Positions 1 to 6,927 of a stretch of 29,544 nt of DNA are shown in pieces. Within the stretch, counting starts at the first letter, position 1. Every line of letters starts with the position of its first letter. This stretch comes from CAZMYO01 sp964570525. GTDB lineage: Bacteria > Patescibacteriota > Patescibacteriia > Magasanikbacterales > GWA2-37-8. The stretch spans positions 1-29,544 of the forward strand of contig CAZMYO010000044.1 of NCBI GenBank assembly GCA_964570525.1, given 5' to 3'. The position numbers were made by a program, and so were the translations under genes. The notes below the pieces were generated by a model. The model saw only the letters and a list, made by a program, of their open reading frames with translations. It ran no database searches and had not been told where the DNA came from.

Positions 1-114
1 GTTGGCGGTTCCATCGGTAGTAACGTCGTTAAAGGCGGCTAGAGCAACGAGTGGGGTAAGCGGGAGAAGCAACGCGACTAAGGCAACCAATATGCGTTGT
101 AATTTTTTAATCAT
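1..114 (-). CDS. Secreted protein, N-terminal fragment (runs off the window)
   Basis: Reading the minus strand from ATG at 114-112 gives 38 residues beginning MIKKLQRILVALVALLLPLT and continuing PLVALAAFNDVTTDGTAN. This is a classic Sec signal peptide: a KK/R n-region, a hydrophobic core at about residues 8-24 and an ALA-A cleavage site near residue 26/27. The mature start AFNDV resembles many small secreted proteins of Parcubacteria; that resemblance is from memory, not from a search. The gene continues past base 1, so function cannot be assigned. It lies 59 bp downstream of the repeat protein on the same strand, so the two may be cotranscribed surface proteins. It is too short here to be called by an ORF-length filter. 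Confidence 0.75.
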   Translation of the reverse strand, partial: MIKKLQRILVALVALLLPLTPLVALAAFNDVTTDGTAN

Positions 115-173
115 AGAGATTAATTGCTTTCCCTGAATTAAATAATGAAGATTGCTTCAAAATAACTATCAAA

Positions 174-1433
174 CTATAGTGATGAGGCCGGACAAGTAAT
201 TGTGGAACTCGCTATCCCGTTTGCTGGGTTGAAAAACAGCTCAACACATAGACCATCAGATCGACCAAATATTATTCTGCCGCCTACTTTTGCTGCTGTT
301 GAGGTAACATAAATAGTCGAGGTGGTTAGAGTGTTGTACACCATTGTTGACGAAGCGAATAAAGTGCCGGAAGCGTTCAAATTGGCCTGGCTAAGCATAC
401 TACGAGCGGTCAATACCCCGCCAACGGAAGATGAAGCGCTGGAGACAAAGCTAAAGAGGTCCATACCAGAAGCAGTAGTCGTGGCCACACCGTTGAAGAA
501 AGCGGTGCTTGAAACGTTTAAGTTGCCGCTAGCGATTATGGCACCACCATTAACACTTAACCCACCTGCCACACTGGATGAGGCGCTGGAGAGGAAACCG
601 CCCGTCAAGGTGGATAGATTAGTAACGGTAACCGCGGCGAGATTCATGCCGGAAGCAGTAGTCGTGGCCACACCGTTGAAGAAAGCGGTGCTTGAAACGT
701 TTAAGTTGCCGCTAGCGATTATGGCACCGCCATTAACTGCTAATCCACCAGCCACGCTTGAAGAGGCATTCCCGATAAAGCCGCCTACCAAGGTAGCTGT
801 CGGATTAACCGCAAAGGTAGTAACCGTTGTCGTTGCGACACCACTTAGGTAAGCGGTACCGGAAACGTTCAGATTGGTGGTAGCTAAAAAGTTAGTAGAA
901 GTAAACGCGCCAGCCAGGAACATAGTACCGGAAACGTTCAAGTTTCCCTGACTAAGCAGGCTACCCGCGGTCAATAACCCACCGACACTCGATGAAGCAT
1001 TCGAAACAAAGCCGGAGGTTAAGGTGGCGAGGCCAGTGAGAGTGGTGACGCCACCGATAGCGAGTGTGGCGGCGTTCAACGCGCTTACGGACGATGAAGC
1101 GTTACTGATAAAGCCGCCCGTCAAGGTGGATAGATTAGTAACGGAAACCGCGGCGAGGTTCATGCCAGAAGCGGTAGTCGTAGCCACACCGTTGAAGAAG
1201 GCGGTACTGGAGACGTTTAAGTTGCCGCTAAAAAGCGCGGCACCAGTAACACTCAACGTGCTAGACAAGGTGGCCGCCCCAGTGAGGGTGGTAGCGCCAG
1301 TTACCCCTAATGTACCCCCGACCGATACATTATTGCCGATGGTTGTAGCTGCCAATGCCGCGGCACCCGGCAAGATTCCCCAGATACCTACCATGGCGAG
1401 GTATAGTATCTTTTTTACTCTATGCATACGCAT
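174..1433 (-). CDS. Secreted Ser/Thr/Ala-rich repeat protein (putative surface beta-repeat or fibre protein)
   Basis: This 419-residue protein has an N-terminal signal peptide (MRMHRVKKILYLAMVGIWGILPGAAALA, cleavage near ALA-A). The rest is almost entirely short beta-strand-like repeats such as 'GNLNVSSTAFFNGVATTTASGMNLA', 'TNLSTLTGGF' and 'ASSSVAGGL'. The last ~35 residues (GGRIIFGRSDGLCVELFF... ITCPASSL) form a different, probably globular cap with two cysteines. The composition is strongly Ser/Thr/Ala/Gly with almost no charge. Such repeats are typical of beta-solenoid or fibre-like adhesins, and similar proteins are common in Patescibacteria (recalled, not searched). It could be a substrate for surface O-glycosylation, but that is inference. 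Start may be ATG 1433 or the in-frame ATG 1427. No close homologue of known function is recognised. Confidence 0.8.
   Translation of the reverse strand: MRMHRVKKILYLAMVGIWGILPGAAALAATTIGNNVSVGGTLGVTGATTLTGAATLSSTLSVTGAALFSGNLNVSSTAFFNGVATTTASGMNLAAVSVTNLSTLTGGFISNASSSVSALNAATLAIGGVTTLTGLATLTSGFVSNASSSVGGLLTAGSLLSQGNLNVSGTMFLAGAFTSTNFLATTNLNVSGTAYLSGVATTTVTTFAVNPTATLVGGFIGNASSSVAGGLAVNGGAIIASGNLNVSSTAFFNGVATTTASGMNLAAVTVTNLSTLTGGFLSSASSSVAGGLSVNGGAIIASGNLNVSSTAFFNGVATTTASGMDLFSFVSSASSSVGGVLTARSMLSQANLNASGTLFASSTMVYNTLTTSTIYVTSTAAKVGGRIIFGRSDGLCVELFFNPANGIASSTITCPASSL
469..545. repeat. Internal direct repeat A, copy 1 (in the repeat protein gene)
   Basis: These 77 bases are identical by eye to 652-728, an offset of 183 bp. 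They encode the block GNLNVSSTAFFNGVATTTAS. Perfect DNA identity, including third codon positions, points to a recent duplication or gene conversion rather than protein-level selection alone. Confidence 0.85.
598..728. repeat. Internal direct repeat B+A, copy 2
   Basis: 652-728 is identical to 469-545. 598-672 also matches 1114-1188 (offset 516 bp) with only a few substitutions, so this copy joins both repeat blocks. It encodes MNLAAVTVTNLSTLTGGF followed by the GNLNVSSTAFF block on the minus strand. Confidence 0.8.
1114..1215. repeat. Internal direct repeat B+A, copy 3 (diverged)
   Basis: This is the same order of blocks as 598-728 but with scattered substitutions, especially after about 1168. 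It is the copy nearest the N-terminus of the protein and looks like the older one. Confidence 0.7.
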
Positions 1434-1530
1434 ATGAAGTTAAAGGTTAGTAAAATTAATAAAGTAAATAATATGCTAATCTACGAATGAAATGCGAATT
1501 CACCAACATGCGGATACTAAGTAATTATAG

Positions 1531-2013
1531 TTATTTGGCGATGACGTGGATAACGTCTAGCACCCTATCGGCCACCGGGTCGTAGAGAATAGCTCTATCG
1601 AAATAGACAAGAACCTGATCTCCAACCTTGGCAAATTGATAAAAAACGGGGTTTACCTTTCGCAATTCATCTGGTTTTACCACAGTCTCTACCTGCACAT
1701 TACCGCTGGGCAAAAAGATATGCTTAAAAACCCTCTCAATTATCGCTGCCACTTCCGGATCGGAAGTTGATATCTGAACCTGCGGGCCGGAGGGTGGATT
1801 TTTAGGTTCACTGGATATCGATTTTTCCGAAAGTTTTTCTGGAGAAGTATTTGCCTGCTCTTCCCTTCCGATTTTAGTTTGTTTATTAGTTCTAAAATCA
1901 AGCAACAAATAGGCGAAGAGAGCAGCCAGCAATATTACTAAAACTAGAATTGTTGTTGCAAGAGGACGGTTCTCTTCACGCAATAAATTTTTCAAAAATC
2001 TGTTGTTCAGCAC
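1531..2013 (-). CDS. Single-pass membrane-anchored protein of unknown function
   Basis: This 160-residue protein starts with GTG at 2013; no ATG is available upstream in frame. Residues 1-17 are basic and polar. Residues 18-39 (LATTILVLVILLAALFAYLLLD) form one transmembrane helix. Residues 41-82 are a Lys/Glu/Ser/Pro-rich linker. Residues 83-160 form a small alpha/beta domain (AAIIERVFKHIFLPSGNVQVETVVKPDELRKVNPVFYQFAKVGDQVLVYF). The topology suggests a cytoplasmic N-terminus with the C-terminal domain outside. I do not recognise the family. A promoter with a TGATATAAT element lies 37 bp upstream, so it probably starts its own transcript, possibly extending into the repeat protein gene 97 bp downstream. 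Confidence 0.75.
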   Translation of the reverse strand: MLNNRFLKNLLREENRPLATTILVLVILLAALFAYLLLDFRTNKQTKIGREEQANTSPEKLSEKSISSEPKNPPSGPQVQISTSDPEVAAIIERVFKHIFLPSGNVQVETVVKPDELRKVNPVFYQFAKVGDQVLVYFDRAILYDPVADRVLDVIHVIAK

Positions 2014-2049
2014 ACCACACTATTTAAGGATTTTTAAATCGGTGTTTAC

Positions 2050-2078
2050 ATTATATCACAATTTTTGAACTATTTAAA
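2050..2078 (-). promoter_or_regulatory. Predicted sigma70-type promoter of the membrane-anchored protein
   Basis: On the minus strand the -10 is TATAAT (2055-2050) preceded by TGA, giving an extended -10 (TGATATAAT). A weak -35, TTTAAA (2078-2073), lies 17 bp upstream. The start codon at 2013 is 37 bp downstream. The surroundings are very AT-rich. Confidence 0.55.
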
Positions 2079-2095
2079 TTTTGTACATAGCTAGC

Positions 2096-2104
2096 TGTGG
2101 ATAA
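2096..2104 (-). promoter_or_regulatory. DnaA-box-like 9-mer
   Basis: The minus strand reads TTATCCACA, the E. coli DnaA-box consensus, just 3' of the GT-C gene. A second perfect copy lies on the plus strand at 3761-3769 on the other side of the same gene. There is no dnaA, gyrase or oriC context, so function is unproven. Confidence 0.3.
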
Positions 2105-2109
2105 CTTTT

Positions 2110-3678
2110 TCAAGGCGTTGCTAAATCCTTGCGCAAAAAAAGGAACTCATGATAATTCTTATAATCCATCGACTGTGGCAATGGCGAAAGATATTTCTTG
2201 GCGAGTACATAATTTTTAAAGCGCCGATCTTTGATGATAGCCTCGACTTCGCTGCCATACTCAACACTGTCTTTGTTTACGCTGGTGAAGACGATCGCTC
2301 CCGGGTTGTGCGCGTAAAGGTAATTTATTCTTTCGTCTTGATTTGGCTTATTTCTAGCCAAATACCGATCATTTAGATCGCCGAGATCAATTGTTTTTAA
2401 ACCAGAGAAATAGGGAATAGCTCCGGCATCCAGGTAAACTATTAACCACTCGGAGGCGGGTACGCTGGTTTTAAGAAAATTGCCGATGGCAATATGTTCG
2501 GCCGATAGAAGCTCCTGCTCTTCCCGCGCGAACCGAACCTCCTCTTTAAGTTTTGCCAGAAAAAAAGCTATCTGGTAGATTGCAAAAAGCAGGGCTAGAA
2601 TGGTAACCAGTTTATGCTTAAGAGGAAAGTTTGTTTTATTGGCGGAAAGTGTTTTTGCTCCCCCATCAATAGCGCTGGCCAGGACAATCCATAAAAATGG
2701 TAGCAGGGGTAGATAAAAACGATACGCATAATTCATGTTGAGATGAGAGTGGGTGAACTGTGCTAAAAGTAAAACTATAAAAACTAGATAGGCGCCAAAC
2801 ACAAAAAACAATGGGCGCCGATCGGGCAAAAGCTCGCGGTTCTTTAATTTTTTCCATAATAAATCAACATCGGCGCTGACCAAAAGAAACGCCGCCATCG
2901 CCGGAGCGGCAAAATACCGTATTAGGAATCGAGCCAGATCAATTATATTAGCCAAGGAAAAACCAACACTGGTTTTGACATAAAAGGTATTAGGCAACAG
3001 TTGGCCATAGTAAGACCACCGCCAGTAAAAATACCAAACCAGAGGCAGAGCGTACAATAGAAACGCTCTGGCGATAAACCAAAAAAAATCGTGTTTGTCT
3101 CGTAAAAATTTAACAATCGCTATTGCGGTCAATAATAAACCGCTTAAAGCCAAGCCTTCGGGACGGGTAAGGCTTAAAACAAGCATGGTAAGCGAACCGA
3201 GCGTGTCGGCGCGCCAACGGGCGCCAGGCTGAACCATAAGCAAGCTAAGATACACTCCCGTTAGCAACAAACCGAGGAACAGCATGGTTTCGAGACCGCT
3301 AAAAACATGGGTGAACAGGATAGGCGTGAAGACGTAAAAGGCCGCGCCAACGAGCTGGCCTGTGGTCCCAAGTTTTAGCCGCCGCAGAATAAGTATCAGC
3401 ATCGCCAAACCCAGCCAGTAACTGGCCATGCCAATAACATGGCTAACATTTATCGGAGAAAACCCCAGCTTAATGAAGCCGGAAAGAAGCACCGGGAGCA
3501 CTACCCCCGTGTAGCCTTCTACGGGGGGTTGACCGATATTCCAATTCAGTTGTCCATGCCGAGCCAAATTATCGGCATAGCGATAATAAATATAGGCATC
3601 GTCCACGGTCCACTTGGGGAAAAAAATAAAAACAATTATCGGACAGATAATTGTAAGAAGAAAAAGAAATTTGCGCAT
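2110..3678 (-). CDS. GT-C type integral membrane glycosyltransferase
   Basis: This is a 522-residue multi-spanning protein from the chosen start ATG 3678. A TTG at 3696 would add six residues (MPSKLP), but the ATG is followed at once by a signal-anchor (RKFLFLLTIICPIIVFIFF) and lies 40 bp from a good promoter. The first external loop carries WTVDDAYIYYRYADNLARHGQ and GYTGVVLP. The DD pair right after the first TM segment, followed by RYADN...G, is the hallmark of lipid-phosphosugar-dependent GT-C enzymes (mannosyl-, arabinofuranosyl- and LphB-like). About ten further hydrophobic helices follow up to residue ~390, then a C-terminal extracytoplasmic domain of ~130 residues. It likely transfers a sugar from a polyprenyl carrier outside the membrane. 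Donor and acceptor are unknown. Confidence 0.75.
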   Translation of the reverse strand: MRKFLFLLTIICPIIVFIFFPKWTVDDAYIYYRYADNLARHGQLNWNIGQPPVEGYTGVVLPVLLSGFIKLGFSPINVSHVIGMASYWLGLAMLILILRRLKLGTTGQLVGAAFYVFTPILFTHVFSGLETMLFLGLLLTGVYLSLLMVQPGARWRADTLGSLTMLVLSLTRPEGLALSGLLLTAIAIVKFLRDKHDFFWFIARAFLLYALPLVWYFYWRWSYYGQLLPNTFYVKTSVGFSLANIIDLARFLIRYFAAPAMAAFLLVSADVDLLWKKLKNRELLPDRRPLFFVFGAYLVFIVLLLAQFTHSHLNMNYAYRFYLPLLPFLWIVLASAIDGGAKTLSANKTNFPLKHKLVTILALLFAIYQIAFFLAKLKEEVRFAREEQELLSAEHIAIGNFLKTSVPASEWLIVYLDAGAIPYFSGLKTIDLGDLNDRYLARNKPNQDERINYLYAHNPGAIVFTSVNKDSVEYGSEVEAIIKDRRFKNYVLAKKYLSPLPQSMDYKNYHEFLFLRKDLATP

Positions 3679-3717
3679 AGGTAGTTTGGAAGGCAAAGTT
3701 AATCTAACAATGGGATA

Positions 3718-3746
3718 ATACTAACAAAGAAAGATGTTGCCGTCAA
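3718..3746 (-). promoter_or_regulatory. Predicted promoter of the GT-C glycosyltransferase
   Basis: On the minus strand a -35 TTGACG (3746-3741) and a -10 TAGTAT (3723-3718) are separated by exactly 17 bp. A TATTAT overlaps three bases further on. Transcription would begin near 3711, about 33 bp before the ATG at 3678, which supports that start over the TTG at 3696. Confidence 0.55.
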
Positions 3747-3753
3747 AATTACT

Positions 3754-3769
3754 TGTGGTATTATCCACA
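3754..3769. promoter_or_regulatory. Inverted repeat containing a DnaA-box-like sequence, in the divergent promoter region
   Basis: TGTGG-TATTAT-CCACA forms a 5-bp inverted repeat that includes TTATCCACA (3761-3769). It sits between the divergent promoters for the GT-C gene (3718-3746) and the methyltransferase (3792-3821), the usual position for a shared operator. This could be chance. Confidence 0.3.
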
Positions 3770-3791
3770 GGTGAATTTTTTTCTAGCGCTC

Positions 3792-3821
3792 TTGCTTTAT
3801 TCCTATTGATTATAGTACACT
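3792..3821 (+). promoter_or_regulatory. Predicted promoter of the methyltransferase gene
   Basis: TTGCTT (3792-3797), an 18-bp spacer and TACACT (3816-3821), with an overlapping TATAGT at 3811-3816. Predicted transcription starts about 25 bp before the ATG at 3853. The hexamers match the consensus moderately. Confidence 0.4.
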
Positions 3822-3852
3822 AGCCAGCATTACCTACTAGCGTAGCATACCT

Positions 3853-4527
3853 ATGACTAATCCAGCCACCTTTCAACCCACCACAGACAGCCTGGCTTTA
3901 TACGACGACTTTTTAGCCCATACCAGCATTGACCGGCTGCAAAAAATCCTCGCCCGCTTTGAACTATTTAAGATGATTACGAATGTCCCGGGCGACATTG
4001 TGGAATGCGGGGTGCATAAAGGAAGCGGTCTCTATCTCTTTGCTAAACTCCAGAAGCTGCTCATGCCTAATAATGAACGGCGAATTGTTGGTTTTGATTT
4101 TTTTGAAACCAACCGAGAGATGCAATTTAAAAAAACTGAAGACCAAGGGGTGCTCAACGCCCACCTCGGCAAATGGTCTTCTCGCGAGACAATTCTCGGA
4201 AATTTGTCATCGGCCGGGATACTTAACTTAGAGCTGGTGGCCGGCAACGTGATTGAAACGACCAAAACATACGCCGAAGCCAATCTTGGTTTCCGTATTG
4301 CTCTCCTTTATCTGGACGTTGATAATTATGAAGGCACTCTCGGAATTTTAAAAAATTTGTTCCCTCGAGTGGTTCCCGGAGGCCTGATTGTCTTTGACGA
4401 ATATGCTATTCGCGGCCATGGCGAATCGGACGCGGTTGATGAGTATTTTAAAGGGCAGAATATTAGCATCAAATCAATTCCGTGGGCTAACACTCCTTCC
4501 GGGTTTATGGTGAAGAAAGTTGTATAA
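3853..4527 (+). CDS. TylF/MycF-type SAM-dependent O-methyltransferase
   Basis: This 224-residue class I methyltransferase resembles the TylF/macrocin O-methyltransferase group acting on hydroxyls of deoxysugars. The SAM-binding motif I is VPGDIVECGVHKGSG (about residues 45-59). The acidic post-motif VGFDFFET follows. A metal-binding stretch LLYLDVDNYEGTLGIL (about 154-169) corresponds to the LDxDxYEsT motif of TylF enzymes, and GGLIVFDEYA follows. It likely methylates a hydroxyl of a glycan sugar in the cytoplasm. It is the only convincing plus-strand gene, diverges from the GT-C gene, and converges with the TIM-barrel isomerase with only 27 bp between stops. The exact sugar acceptor is unknown. 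Confidence 0.8.
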   Translation: MTNPATFQPTTDSLALYDDFLAHTSIDRLQKILARFELFKMITNVPGDIVECGVHKGSGLYLFAKLQKLLMPNNERRIVGFDFFETNREMQFKKTEDQGVLNAHLGKWSSRETILGNLSSAGILNLELVAGNVIETTKTYAEANLGFRIALLYLDVDNYEGTLGILKNLFPRVVPGGLIVFDEYAIRGHGESDAVDEYFKGQNISIKSIPWANTPSGFMVKKVV

Positions 4528-4554
4528 ATACTTGCCAACGCCGGCCACTCACTC

Positions 4555-5304
4555 CTACTTCACCTGTTTAAAAAATTCAATATTTTTGAGGTCGTTGGCT
4601 AGATCGGCCCCAATTTTTGGCGTCTCAAATACCAGTTGAACTGGCCTGCCAAGGGAAATGAGTTGGGTTCTGATCCAGCCGATATCAAAGTTGGCTTCCC
4701 AGAGATTTTTGTGTTCATCGATCGGACTATCTTTATCCCCGCCGGAAATATGAAAATAGGCCGGTTGTAATTCTTGCAAGCAATCGGCGATAAAGGCCTG
4801 GTAATCAATTTTTTGATAACAGGCGGCCTTAACTGCTTTCTCAAAATCAAAACAAATTGGTTTTAGGTTTTTAAGCTCTTTTAGGAGAGTTAAGCTGTTG
4901 GCGTAAACATTTTCACCATAAATATCCAGACCGGCCATATTTTCAATAATAATTCTAGGATCATCAATCTTGCTTACATTTTCTTGAAAATGCTTCAAAT
5001 CGCGGGCTTGGCCGGGGTGTACCACGATGGTGGGACTCTGAAAAAAATCGGCTAACTTTAGGGTTTCTTGCCAAATAGCGAGCTGTTCGTCTCCGAGATT
5101 AAACTCGTGCCAGCCATGACTATCGGCATTGTGGACGGTTACCGGAACATCTTTGATGATAGAGAGTTTGGTAAAATCCAACGCTTCGGCCGGATTATTT
5201 TTTATTTCGATAAAATCAACCTTGTGATCTCTTACTAAGGCCGATGCTTCAACAAAGTTTTCTTTCGTGTTACTGCTCCACAATTTTAAACCATAGAAAA
5301 TCAT
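4555..5304 (-). CDS. Sugar phosphate isomerase/epimerase-like TIM-barrel protein
   Basis: This 249-residue protein has the AP-endonuclease-2/xylose-isomerase-like fold. Visible barrel-strand motifs are VDFIEIKNN (early strand), VPVTVHNADSHG, PTIVVHPGQA (about 91-100), PRIIIENMAG (about 118-127, Glu ligand), PICFDFEKA, PAYFHISGGDKDS (His ligand) and VQLVFETPK. The His/Glu/Asp set fits a divalent-metal site for ketose-aldose isomerisation or C3 epimerisation. It is the last gene of the long minus-strand run, 47 bp after pseC. A role in supplying a sugar precursor is inferred from context. Endonuclease IV activity is unlikely given the short length and neighbourhood. Confidence 0.7.
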   Translation of the reverse strand: MIFYGLKLWSSNTKENFVEASALVRDHKVDFIEIKNNPAEALDFTKLSIIKDVPVTVHNADSHGWHEFNLGDEQLAIWQETLKLADFFQSPTIVVHPGQARDLKHFQENVSKIDDPRIIIENMAGLDIYGENVYANSLTLLKELKNLKPICFDFEKAVKAACYQKIDYQAFIADCLQELQPAYFHISGGDKDSPIDEHKNLWEANFDIGWIRTQLISLGRPVQLVFETPKIGADLANDLKNIEFFKQVK

Positions 5305-5351
5305 ACCATACTTTTTAGTTTCGATGGTCTATTTTAATAAGAAATACATTA

Positions 5352-6479
5352 TTAGGCTTGTTTGATTCCCGCGGCCAGGGTGGCGACAACAAAATCAATT
5401 TGTTCGAAGGTTAAGTCGGGATATATTGGCAGGCTGATGCAGCTATCATAGTAATTCTCCGCGTGCTCAAGCGCCAAATGTCCATAGCCGTTTCTCTGAT
5501 AATAGGGGTGTTTATAGACCGGCAGATAGTGGACTTGGACGCCGATGCCATTTTTTTGTAAAAATTCAAAAATGGCTCTCCTTTTTTGCTTGTCTTTCAG
5601 CCTGATCGCGAACAAATGCCAACTGTGCCGAACTTCCGGTAAACAGGTCGGCGCGATAACCTCGGTCACACTTTTTAATTTTTCAAAATAATATTGAGCA
5701 ATTTTTTCGCGCTGCTTCTGGAAACCTTCCAGTTTGGCCAACTGCGATTTGCCCAAAGCGCACTGCATATCCGTAATGCGGTAATTAAACCCCAGATCTT
5801 CCATTCCACCATACCACGGCCCAAAAGTTTTTTGTTTCTCGGGGTCTTTTACGATCCCATGGGTGCGTAGTTGCAATAGTTTCTTATAAAATTGCTCGTT
5901 GTTTGTCAGAATCGCCCCACCCTCGCCGGTGGTGATGGGCTTCACCGGATGGAAACTAAAGACAGTAAGATCGCTAAGGCTACCGATGGCCTGACCTTTA
6001 TACTTGGCGCTAATAGCATGACAAGCGTCTTCAATGATGAGCAGGTTATGTTTTTTGGCGATAGCGGCAATCGTTTCCATCTCGCACGGATGACCGGCAA
6101 AATGCACCGGCACAATTACCTTGGTCCGAGGAGTAATGAGCGCTTCTATTTTTGTTTCGTCAAGGTTATAGGTATCGGGTCGGATATCACAAAAAACCGG
6201 CTTAGCGCCGCAGACCAGAGCCATATTCGTCGTGGCGCAAAAAGTATTCGCCGTGGTGATAATTTCATCATTTTCTTTTAAACCAGCCACTAAATAGGCC
6301 AGATGTAAGGCGGCTGTACCGTTCGGCACGGCGACGGCATACCGGACGCCGCAATAGTCTGCCAAGGCTTTTTCAAACGCACTGACATTCGGGCCTTGCG
6401 TGAGCCAATCTGACCGCAACACTTCAACCACGGCGTTGATATCTTGTTCGTCAATATGTTGATGGCTGTAATGGATCAT
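5352..6479 (-). CDS. pseC: PseC-like UDP-4-amino-4,6-dideoxy-N-acetyl-altrosamine transaminase
   Basis: This 375-residue DegT/DnrJ/EryC1 aminotransferase is most like PseC, which aminates C4 of UDP-2-acetamido-2,6-dideoxy-4-keto-L-altrose using PLP and glutamate. The N-terminus MIHYSHQHIDEQDI...VLRSDWLTQGP is typical of PseC. The PLP site shows NGTAALH (53-59), IIEDACHA (148-155) and the catalytic lysine K180 in SFHPVKPITTGEGG. RTHGI and the NYRITDMQCALG segment are also conserved. ATG 6479 is preferred over TTG 6491 because family members begin 'MIxY'. It sits in the pse-like half of the locus, 19 bp after the cupin gene. Length is normal. Confidence 0.88.
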   Translation of the reverse strand: MIHYSHQHIDEQDINAVVEVLRSDWLTQGPNVSAFEKALADYCGVRYAVAVPNGTAALHLAYLVAGLKENDEIITTANTFCATTNMALVCGAKPVFCDIRPDTYNLDETKIEALITPRTKVIVPVHFAGHPCEMETIAAIAKKHNLLIIEDACHAISAKYKGQAIGSLSDLTVFSFHPVKPITTGEGGAILTNNEQFYKKLLQLRTHGIVKDPEKQKTFGPWYGGMEDLGFNYRITDMQCALGKSQLAKLEGFQKQREKIAQYYFEKLKSVTEVIAPTCLPEVRHSWHLFAIRLKDKQKRRAIFEFLQKNGIGVQVHYLPVYKHPYYQRNGYGHLALEHAENYYDSCISLPIYPDLTFEQIDFVVATLAAGIKQA

Positions 6480-6498
6480 AAAAATTATCAATGGATAA

Positions 6499-6912
6499 TT
6501 AACGATACTCTATGTTCCAAATATTCCATTTATCATACGGGAACCGCAGGTCGTCGCCCTTGCTTTCTTCCAAGGTTGCGCTGGAAAAGAAAATAATTTT
6601 AGTGTTTTCTTCCAAGGTTATAAAACCATGCGCGCGGTTTGGCGGTATCCAGAGGATTCTTGGCTTTCGAGCGGACAGTACGAAAGTTTCCATTTCTTCG
6701 GTCTCTAAATTTACCACCCCAATAAAAATAGTGCCTTCCACAACATAGACATACTTACTCTCTTTTCTATGCCCATGCCAGGCTCTGATAAAACCACTGC
6801 GGTGGTTCTCAACTTGATAAAATCGCTTGACATCCTTAAAATCAAAATCATTGACGAATTTTACAATACCACGATCGTCAATCGCCATATCGCCGTTAAG
6901 TATGTGGGACAT
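6499..6912 (-). CDS. RmlC-like cupin (dTDP-4-dehydrorhamnose 3,5-epimerase family / FdtA-WxcM type)
   Basis: This is a 137-residue single-domain cupin. The segment RSGFIRAWHGHRKESKYVYVVEGTIFIGVV (about 38-67) carries the paired cupin His/Glu positions. ILWIPPNRAHGFITLEENTKIIFFSS (about 86-111) is the second cupin motif. It is shorter than RmlC (~180 residues) and closer in size to FdtA/QdtA ketoisomerases, but the 'AWHGH' and 'PPNRAHGF' motifs resemble short RmlC/StrM-like epimerases. It follows an SDR by 15 bp, so the pair may epimerise and reduce a 4-keto-6-deoxy sugar. Which reaction it runs cannot be read from sequence. No Shine-Dalgarno is visible upstream (AT-only leader). Confidence 0.7.
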   Translation of the reverse strand: MSHILNGDMAIDDRGIVKFVNDFDFKDVKRFYQVENHRSGFIRAWHGHRKESKYVYVVEGTIFIGVVNLETEEMETFVLSARKPRILWIPPNRAHGFITLEENTKIIFFSSATLEESKGDDLRFPYDKWNIWNIEYR

Positions 6913-6927
6913 ATTTTTTTAAATTAT

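Noticed and set aside
322..852. Plus-strand open frame over the repeat protein gene
   Set aside because: It is the antisense shadow of the repeat region; its apparent Val/Pro/Ala-rich protein simply mirrors the repeats and has no start signals.
469..1215. CRISPR array
   Set aside because: The repeats are few, unevenly spaced, of unequal length and lie within a coding frame that they translate through.
2096..3769. Chromosomal replication origin based on TTATCCACA boxes
   Set aside because: There are only two boxes 1.6 kb apart, with no dnaA/dnaN/gyr neighbours and no box cluster.
4528..4554. Bidirectional terminator between the convergent genes
   Set aside because: The 27-bp gap has no convincing stem-loop with a T-run on either strand.
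4555..5304. DNA repair endonuclease IV
   Set aside because: The protein is shorter than usual and has only the general TIM-barrel metal pattern; the glycan context favours a sugar isomerase/epimerase.
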